Assembly: GCA_028699365.1 (NCBI GenBank)
Contig: JAQVUQ010000186.1
Location: forward strand, 1-5,905
Length of the DNA stretch: 5,905 nt
DNA from: a bacterium
GTDB taxonomy: Bacteria; UBP13; UBA5359
Direction: 5' to 3'
Shown here piece after piece: positions 1 through 5,234 of the stretch. The position numbers and the translations under genes are program-made. A model generated the notes under the pieces. It was not told where the DNA came from. It searched no databases and saw nothing but the letters and a program-made list of their open reading frames with translations. How positions within the stretch are numbered: position 1 is the stretch's first letter; each line of letters starts with the position of its first letter.

Positions 1-578
1 TTACCCTGAAAATTATGCAGTTCCATGTGGGCGTTGGGACTGGCGTCCATAATGGATGTCATCAGGCGCCATTGCGACCAGGTGGACTCGGCGATAAGAA
101 CGGGGCAACGGCTGAATATACGGCAGAACTCCACTGCTGCCTGGTAGCTGGTGCCCAGATCGGCCAGGGTTACCGTTATCAGGCATTGATAGCTATTCAA
201 CTCCTCTGCCAACGGTCCGAGCACGTCTTCATGTATGGGATAGGCATTTCTGGCAGGCTGGAGATGGACGGCGCGAACGTCTTCCTGCTTCATCTGACTG
301 ACAAGGCTTTTGGGATCAGGGAAATCGCCGCTCTGGTGCGGCAGGACAGTCCAGCATGGATACAGGCGATCGCGATACGGGGCTATCTCTTTGACCAGCC
401 TGCGGTTGCAGTACATGGCGTCATAGTATGCACTCTGTTCATGCCGGACGAGGGCACCTGCTATACCGTAGAAGTCCATATCTTCCAGCAGATGGTCCAG
501 CCGCCAGCGTTCTTCCACGTCTTTCCCGGGACGGGGACCGTAGGCGGTCCAGCAATCGAATATTAATGGGTTGGGCAT
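1..578 (-). CDS. Amidohydrolase-2-like TIM-barrel protein, C-terminus cut by window edge
   Basis: The ATG at 578-576 opens a frame that stays open for 192 codons to the left edge, so the 3' end is outside the window. A Shine-Dalgarno GAGGT lies 7 nt upstream, which fixes the start. The style is that of the amidohydrolase_2 (PF04909-like) metal-dependent hydrolases: an N-terminal FDCWTAYGPRP segment where the family usually has a first strand ending in HxH, LYPCWTVLP at residues 72-80, a QEDVRAVHLQP strand at 98-108, and PNAHMELHNFQG at 181-192, which resembles the usual PN(L/V)-x-(L/M)E-(T/S)-x-x-(Y/F)Q strand. The HxH metal pair is not present: residues 8-11 are DCWT. It may therefore be a non-metal or non-catalytic relative, or use other ligands. 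No signal peptide, so cytoplasmic. It follows the degT relic at 613-672 by 34 nt, suggesting it was once directly behind an aminotransferase gene. Family assignment is from sequence style only; substrate unknown. Confidence 0.72.
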   Translation of the reverse strand, partial: MPNPLIFDCWTAYGPRPGKDVEERWRLDHLLEDMDFYGIAGALVRHEQSAYYDAMYCNRRLVKEIAPYRDRLYPCWTVLPHQSGDFPDPKSLVSQMKQEDVRAVHLQPARNAYPIHEDVLGPLAEELNSYQCLITVTLADLGTSYQAAVEFCRIFSRCPVLIAESTWSQWRLMTSIMDASPNAHMELHNFQG

Positions 579-585
579 GAATGTT

Positions 586-590
586 ACCTC
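586..590 (-). promoter_or_regulatory. Ribosome binding site of the amidohydrolase-like gene
   Basis: On the minus strand GAGGT lies 7 nt before the ATG at 578, preceded by a purine- and A-rich stretch. This is a good Shine-Dalgarno sequence and supports translation starting at 578 independently of the lyase gene 102 bp upstream. Confidence 0.75.
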
Positions 591-612
591 TTTTGCTTTT
601 AATGTTCTGCCA

Positions 613-672
613 TCAGACTTGTTCCAATATATTACCGGCCTGCGCTTTGTTCAAGAACCAGCGGGTGACGCG
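613..672 (-). pseudogene. Relic of a second degT-type aminotransferase 3' end
   Basis: Read on the minus strand, 672-613 encodes RVTRWFLNKAQAGNILEQV followed by a TGA stop. The intact aminotransferase at the other side of the window ends RVTRWFMNGRKVNTTDSKG and a stop. The first six residues are identical, the next two are Met/Leu and Asn/Asn, and both tails are exactly 19 codons from this Arg to the stop. At DNA level 649-672 matches 5271-5294 at 21 of 24 bases in the same codon phase; two of the three changes are silent. A weaker match may run on to about 693 (VKTLS against VKAVC, with two extra codons), which would lie inside the last codons of the lyase gene in another frame. No start codon or upstream aminotransferase domain remains, so this is a stump, not a working gene. 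It most likely marks a recombination or insertion junction. Confidence 0.7.
649..672 (-). repeat. 24-bp imperfect direct repeat, copy 1 (degT relic)
   Basis: This copy matches 5271-5294 at 21 of 24 bases, same strand and same codon phase. The core CGCGTCACCCG is identical in both, and the differences fall at a silent Arg third base, a Met/Leu first base and a silent Asn third base. That pattern fits divergence of two coding copies rather than a regulatory repeat. Confidence 0.75.
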
Positions 673-680
673 GGATAAAC

Positions 681-3600
681 TTAGCGTTTTAACGATACTT
701 TGGCGTTACTTTCTATCTGCCAGGCATCCTTTTTATTCCTGGATATATATAATTCATTGAGCAAAACGATTTTATCGCCTTCCCTGATCATCGGATAACA
801 GCCTTTATCCAGCAGAGAAAGGGTATCAAGATACAATTTCAAGCCACTCCGCACCTTTTCCGTTTTCAGGACTCTATAGGTCCACGGCCTGTCCAGCCAT
901 TTAATGAGCGCGGGCAGTCTGAAACCGCCGTCCATCCCCTGAACTGTGATACTCTTCTCCTCCAGGTTTATAGAGATCACCTTGCCTTCGTTATCCCGCT
1001 CTATCTGAAACACCTCTTTATCTCTGCCGATACACCTGCCGCCTGAAAGAGACAGGGCTTTCAGATGATCATCACTCTCAGCTATGACCGCACAAATGCC
1101 GCTGAAAGTATAAGTATGTCCTCCTCTGACAAAGGTATATATCTTCTTATCTTCAAGACTATGGAAGATAAGGTAATTCCTCTCGCCGACGAAAACGCAA
1201 AGGGCCGTTGCAGATGCCGCCCCGTCTGCAGGCAAAACAAGTTTCATCTCCTCTGCCTTATACTCGGGAACGGAGCCCCGGTAAGGGATAAGGAGGGAAA
1301 CAAACCGGCTGGGTACAGCACCCTCCTCCCTGATGGTAATATGTGCGTCGCAGGGTACTGAATTATCTCCTCCTTCGGCTTGTCCTTTGCCGGTTATTAC
1401 GGTGCGCATCTGCTCTCCCGGCAGCATATGCAGCACTAATCCGGTATTATCCTTATCCCCTATCCACCAACGGGCGGTTATGCCGCCGGAGGTCTTGGCC
1501 TCGGCCAGGTCATATATAAACCGGTCGTCGATATATTTCGGTATCTTGTCCACGCTTTTCATGCCGGCCCCATCTCCCAAAGCCAGAGCAAAATTCTTTC
1601 CGGCGCTGTCGGATTGAGCATGAAACTGGTAATCCCGGGTACTGCCGCCGGCAACATTATAGATATCCACCACAAACGGATGCAGGGGATCCTTTACCAG
1701 GTAAACAGCCCTGCGGTAGAGGCTGGCCAGGCCCGGATACACCTTCTCATCCGATCCGTCAGCTATAGCGGCTGTCTCATTATCCGTAAAAGCGTGCAAC
1801 TTGCCGGCACAATCCTCTATAGGCATATTGAGCAGATCATGTGCCGTCTGATTGACTCCATCGATGCGAACCACATTCTGGGCAGCCGTATTCAGTATCC
1901 AATCCGGAACTTTGGCATTGGAAACCCAAGTATACGGATAGCCTTTATTGATAGTCAATTCGTAACCGTGCGCAATAATATTAAGCGCCAACTGGTCATA
2001 GTGACTATGAGAACTCCCCTCTATCCCATAGTTCAGAACAGTGTGCACTTGCCCGTTATCATCACTATCCGTTCTTAGGATGGCCAGACCGGAATCGGTG
2101 AAAAGCTCGGTGCCTTGAGGCTGATAGACAGCATCTCTCATTATGCTTTCAATCCTGGGAATATTGACGATCAATTCAAGCGCCTGGCGTGGCAGAGCGG
2201 TTTTTGTCATCTCTATCAGGGCATTTATCAACAATTCTTTGTTTGCGACCTTATAGGCAAGATGCGGGTACTTCGTGATCAGAAGGGCCATAGATGCCAA
2301 CAGGTTTTCATTTCCGGGCAAGTCTACCTTTTGTCTGGGAATGGGTTGATCTCCTATACCGGGAATCCGTCCGCTGCACATTATCCCCGCGGCATAATCC
2401 AGCAGTCGTCTGAACGGCAGACTGTTATCATTAAAGAGGTCGATAGCTTTCTTAAACACCTCTCCGTCCTTGTATCCATCAGCGTCAAATAACACTCTGC
2501 CGAAATAAGGAGGTTTTCCAAAATGATAGTTTAGCGAATTATAAAAAAATCTGCCGTCATTGATAGTCCGATCAATCAACAACTGACAAAAGCCCTCTTC
2601 ACCTTCCAATGCTTTCCAGACGATATGCGGGTTCTCCAAAAGCCTGCCGATAGAGACCATCTGGCCGCATTGAGCGATTACCCAATCGCTCTCCTGGCTT
2701 GCAGAACGGACTCGAAGAAGCCATTCATACATATAGCCGAAGAGATTCACATCGATGCTGCGCCGCAAATCCTCAGCAGTAATCTGTCCGTCACTGTTCC
2801 AATCTTCATGACCTTTATTCTTAAAAAGCTTTACCAGTTCCCTGTCCCGGGGCAGGGAATCGAAGACGATGTCATAAGAATAAACACAGGAATCGACGAT
2901 CTCTTCCGCACCCCCTGTAGTCCAGGCAATATGCGGCATTATAAACGGATTTCCGATATCGATAACGCCATCGTATGCAGGGTGCAGTTGCGCGATACGC
3001 GTCAGGATAAGTAGCGCCTTATGAGCATAAGCAGTCTCACCGGTAACCGCATACACGGTTGCCAGTGCCTCCAAACCGCCTACCGGTGCTTCATGTCCTT
3101 CTACGGTAACATCTTTTGCCCTGTTCGAGCCCAGCAGAGCATTGAGAAGATATTGCCTCCAGGCAGCGACAAAATAGCATACCTTACCTGACCCCGGGAG
3201 TCCGTCGGGAACTTTCCACCCCATACCGTCATCAGTTATCCGATACTTCACTATCCCCTTTCCCGTATCATATTCGACCTCTTCCCCAGGCCCGAACCAT
3301 CTCCCGCAAGTCACACAACGCCATCTGTTCGGTGTTTCGAGAGTCGTAGCCAGCGCTGTGGTGGCATACCAGCCTTTTCCGGTACCGCAGATAGGGCAGC
3401 CGAAGCTGTAGCAAGCAGCAAATGCCCGCGGGTTTTCAGCAGGTATAAGCGCATACAGCTCTTCATCCGGCTTTGCCGCCCAATAATCTGCAATTCGCTT
3501 TATTCTGTCGAAGGCAGCCTGCGCCCACGGAACTGTCCCGGCAGTCTCTCTGACTCGCTCAAAATCTTCTTTGGAAAGGGATGTCGAGAACCCATGCTCC

Positions 3601-4358
3601 TTGTAACGGCCCTCTACCAGCTTCTCTATATCTACACGAGACTTTATATCTATAAGCCTGGGGTCTGCTTTGGAGAGTTGGACAAACCCTGTGATCCTGG
3701 CGCTGTTTATCCAGGCTGATTCTTCCAGTTTTCCATCTATATCGATTCCGGCACCGGCTGCTTTAACGGAGACCTTTCTGTCGGACGGGCCTGCCGTCAT
3801 CAGCAGAGGATCGCCGGTGAAGTAAAGATCGGCAAAATAGTCAGGATCATGGTAACCGGAATTACCCGAAAGGCACGGCCAGGTATTATGCGATATGCTC
3901 TTGCGGGAACGGGCGAGGCAGATTTTCCAAACAGTATCGGGAGACGGCAGGCTGCTAAGAGCAAAGGGAACAGCTATCTCTGCAGACCACGAATTTGCAT
4001 ATAGATGTGTTCCGATCTTTATCTTTTCGTCTTCCTCTTTTCCTAAGCTTTTCGCGCCTGCATAGGCAGCATGTGATCCATTGGGAGTTATACCGATATG
4101 GAAGTAATTCTTTTTATCGGTCGAAGAGGTCAAAAAAATCTCGACACCTTCTCTCCATAAATCCGCTTTCTTAAGAGTGCTCATTTCCGGCTCATCACAA
4201 TCGAAACCTACATAGAGATACTCTTTATCGAAGGTAAGGTATGCTCTTGTGTTTGGAAACATCGCGCTCTCCTTTTCCATCTCACCCGAACAAAAGTCTA
4301 TATTCAAAACAACTAATAAAACCGATAATATGCTTATTATAAGCCTTTTATTTTTCAC
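681..4358 (-). CDS. Secreted heparinase II/III-type polysaccharide lyase-like protein with CBM9-like sequence
   Basis: 1225 aa from a GTG start at 4358. The start is chosen because AAGGGAGG lies 10 nt upstream and a signal peptide follows at once (MKNKR, then a hydrophobic stretch to about residue 20); the open frame extends 26 codons further but without such support. There is no good lipobox before Cys23, so export rather than lipoprotein anchoring is favoured. Layout: residues 36-182 resemble the C-terminal two thirds of a CBM9-like carbohydrate-binding domain (YLTFDKEYLYVGFDC, GVEIFL, WSAEIAVPF); 205-234 resemble the N-terminal part of such a domain (IDIDGKLEESAW); paired CPIC 321-324 and CVTC 348-351; an all-alpha region to about 720 of the alginate-lyase/heparinase toroid type, with an EF-hand-like loop at 519-530; and a beta-rich C-terminal half with the heparinase II/III signature HSHYDQL at 784-790, then GYELTINKGYP and QNVVRIDG. 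Such lyases cleave uronic-acid polysaccharides by beta-elimination; the actual substrate cannot be read from sequence. The gene overlaps its upstream neighbour by 11 nt. Its sampled GC content is lower than that of the flanking genes. Confidence 0.85.
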   Translation of the reverse strand: MKNKRLIISILSVLLVVLNIDFCSGEMEKESAMFPNTRAYLTFDKEYLYVGFDCDEPEMSTLKKADLWREGVEIFLTSSTDKKNYFHIGITPNGSHAAYAGAKSLGKEEDEKIKIGTHLYANSWSAEIAVPFALSSLPSPDTVWKICLARSRKSISHNTWPCLSGNSGYHDPDYFADLYFTGDPLLMTAGPSDRKVSVKAAGAGIDIDGKLEESAWINSARITGFVQLSKADPRLIDIKSRVDIEKLVEGRYKEHGFSTSLSKEDFERVRETAGTVPWAQAAFDRIKRIADYWAAKPDEELYALIPAENPRAFAACYSFGCPICGTGKGWYATTALATTLETPNRWRCVTCGRWFGPGEEVEYDTGKGIVKYRITDDGMGWKVPDGLPGSGKVCYFVAAWRQYLLNALLGSNRAKDVTVEGHEAPVGGLEALATVYAVTGETAYAHKALLILTRIAQLHPAYDGVIDIGNPFIMPHIAWTTGGAEEIVDSCVYSYDIVFDSLPRDRELVKLFKNKGHEDWNSDGQITAEDLRRSIDVNLFGYMYEWLLRVRSASQESDWVIAQCGQMVSIGRLLENPHIVWKALEGEEGFCQLLIDRTINDGRFFYNSLNYHFGKPPYFGRVLFDADGYKDGEVFKKAIDLFNDNSLPFRRLLDYAAGIMCSGRIPGIGDQPIPRQKVDLPGNENLLASMALLITKYPHLAYKVANKELLINALIEMTKTALPRQALELIVNIPRIESIMRDAVYQPQGTELFTDSGLAILRTDSDDNGQVHTVLNYGIEGSSHSHYDQLALNIIAHGYELTINKGYPYTWVSNAKVPDWILNTAAQNVVRIDGVNQTAHDLLNMPIEDCAGKLHAFTDNETAAIADGSDEKVYPGLASLYRRAVYLVKDPLHPFVVDIYNVAGGSTRDYQFHAQSDSAGKNFALALGDGAGMKSVDKIPKYIDDRFIYDLAEAKTSGGITARWWIGDKDNTGLVLHMLPGEQMRTVITGKGQAEGGDNSVPCDAHITIREEGAVPSRFVSLLIPYRGSVPEYKAEEMKLVLPADGAASATALCVFVGERNYLIFHSLEDKKIYTFVRGGHTYTFSGICAVIAESDDHLKALSLSGGRCIGRDKEVFQIERDNEGKVISINLEEKSITVQGMDGGFRLPALIKWLDRPWTYRVLKTEKVRSGLKLYLDTLSLLDKGCYPMIREGDKIVLLNELYISRNKKDAWQIESNAKVSLKR
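1995..2009 (-). other. Heparinase II/III HxHxD-type signature in the lyase
   Basis: Codons 784-788 encode HSHYD within GSSHSHYDQLALNI. In heparinase II/III-like proteins this conserved segment at the start of the beta-sandwich domain carries a histidine that lines the active site, followed by a strand ending in a Gly-x-(D/N)-x-G turn, here GYELTINKGY at 798-807. Its preservation argues that the enzyme core is intact and not decayed. Confidence 0.7.
2769..2804 (-). other. EF-hand/dockerin-like calcium loop inside the lyase
   Basis: Codons 519-530 encode DWNSDGQITAED, which fits the 12-residue EF-hand loop: Asp1, Asn3, Asp5, Gly6, Ile8 and an acidic residue at 12. The next residues LRRSIDVNLF could form the exiting helix. 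There is only one loop, whereas dockerins carry two, so a structural calcium site is more likely than cohesin docking. Confidence 0.6.
3306..3398 (-). other. Paired CxxC motifs (zinc-ribbon-like) in the lyase
   Basis: Codons 321-324 give CPIC and codons 348-351 give CVTC, 23 residues apart, each followed by Gly (CPICGTG and CVTCGRWFG). Two such knuckles usually bind one zinc ion. The motif sits between the CBM9-like part and the helical domain. In an exported protein it could hold zinc or form disulfides; the sequence does not decide. Confidence 0.6.
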
Positions 4359-5184
4359 TACTACTCTGCCTCCCTTGCGATCGGATAGCTGCTGTAAAAT
4401 CATCGATATCGAAGACAAATCCGAAGGCCAAGGCAACTCTCCAGAGACCTATCTCCTTGCAGAGTTCCTGTCGGGCGGTCTCTTTGTTCTCCACCGCGGT
4501 TACTGCCTGGCGTATCGTCGAACACATTATGCCTCTTTTGCTCATATCCGCCATACCTCCGGGCGACAACAGCAAGCACCAGTTGAGAGCAAATCCGGTG
4601 TATACCAGGTGATTGATGTCATGCTCTCGGCAAAGGGCAAAGAGTTGTCTTTCATTTGCGGCGATGCCTTCATTGCCGACCGGCCTTGCCTCCGGGATAA
4701 AATCCGTCCCGGCAAAGCCCTGTTTGACGTCTTCAAGGTTATGTAATCCCACATGAACATGCTCGGTTCTGAAGCACCTGAGCCTCTCCAGCACACGATC
4801 CGGCTGAACGGCTTCCATCGGTCCCGGTTCGGGACCGGCAAGATCAAGGGCTATCCTGTACCCGGGATAATCTTTATAATAATCCCCGCCTCCGACAACA
4901 TGAAACAGCCTAAAGGGTGAGGCTCTGACGGCGGACAGCAACTCCGGGAACACCCTGGCGGCTATGGCGGCAGCTCTAGGCAGGTATTCCACGCTTCGAT
5001 ACCAGCCGGGATACTTCTCCGGTGTTCCGCTATCCCAGGCATGCATGACCACCAGGGCTGTATGCTCTGTGGAAATCTCTATCTCTGCCTTCTTCCAGCC
5101 TCCATATCCTTCGGCCGGAACATCCAGAGTAAGATCGGCATCAAACTGCTGATAATACCAGGCTGGAACTGTAATCAGGCTCAT
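4348..5184 (-). CDS. Isochorismatase-like (cysteine hydrolase fold) protein
   Basis: 278 aa from ATG at 5184, giving MSLITVPAWYYQQ. A TTG at 5214 would add ten residues; the ATG is preferred although its ribosome site is weak (GGGGG 12 nt upstream). The fold hint is two segments: strand TALVVMHAWDSG at 42-53, and NHLVYTGFALNWCLLLSPGGM at 191-211, which matches the family pattern lv-x-GfatnxCv with the nucleophile Cys, here Cys203, followed by RGIMCSTIRQAVTAVENKETARQE like the usual strand and helix. Typical members hydrolyse amide or vinyl-ether bonds (nicotinamidase, N-carbamoyl hydrolases, isochorismatase). The family Asp after the first strand appears to be His48 here, and I see no Lys at the expected place before the third motif, so the chemistry may differ. 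No signal peptide. It lies 50 nt after the aminotransferase gene and overlaps the lyase gene by 11 nt. Other possibility: a distinct clade of the fold with unknown role. Confidence 0.68.
   Translation of the reverse strand: MSLITVPAWYYQQFDADLTLDVPAEGYGGWKKAEIEISTEHTALVVMHAWDSGTPEKYPGWYRSVEYLPRAAAIAARVFPELLSAVRASPFRLFHVVGGGDYYKDYPGYRIALDLAGPEPGPMEAVQPDRVLERLRCFRTEHVHVGLHNLEDVKQGFAGTDFIPEARPVGNEGIAANERQLFALCREHDINHLVYTGFALNWCLLLSPGGMADMSKRGIMCSTIRQAVTAVENKETARQELCKEIGLWRVALAFGFVFDIDDFTAAIRSQGRQSSSEK
4369..4376 (-). promoter_or_regulatory. Ribosome binding site that decides the GTG start of the lyase
   Basis: AAGGGAGG on the minus strand lies 10 nt before the GTG at 4358, inside the last codons of the isochorismatase-like gene. 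Because the lyase start overlaps the upstream stop by 11 nt (4348-4358), ribosomes ending the upstream gene would be placed next to this site, suggesting translational coupling. Confidence 0.7.
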
Positions 5185-5234
5185 AGGTATCTTGTGCCCC
5201 CTCGGTTCGTGCAAGCTCTTATGCTTGCTTTATC

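Noticed and set aside
15-566. Long plus-strand open frame of 183 codons opposite the amidohydrolase-like gene
   Set aside because: The minus strand here has a 192-codon frame with a good ribosome site and family-like motifs. The plus-strand product has no recognisable motif and is the antisense shadow.
579-680. Possible terminator between the lyase and amidohydrolase-like genes
   Set aside because: I found no GC-rich hairpin followed by a T-run on the minus strand; the gap is instead explained mostly by the degT relic and a ribosome site.
1065-3014. Five plus-strand open frames of about 94-154 codons opposite the lyase gene
   Set aside because: All lie fully inside the lyase coding region, have no recognisable domain, and are explained as antisense frames of a gene with clear heparinase motifs.
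4289-4291. Cys23 of the lyase as a lipoprotein anchor
   Set aside because: The preceding residues Ile-Asp-Phe do not fit the lipobox pattern of small residues before Cys, so a plain exported protein is preferred.
4249-4746. Plus-strand open frame of 165 codons across the isochorismatase/lyase junction
   Set aside because: It crosses two well-supported minus-strand genes and shows no domain or convincing ribosome site.
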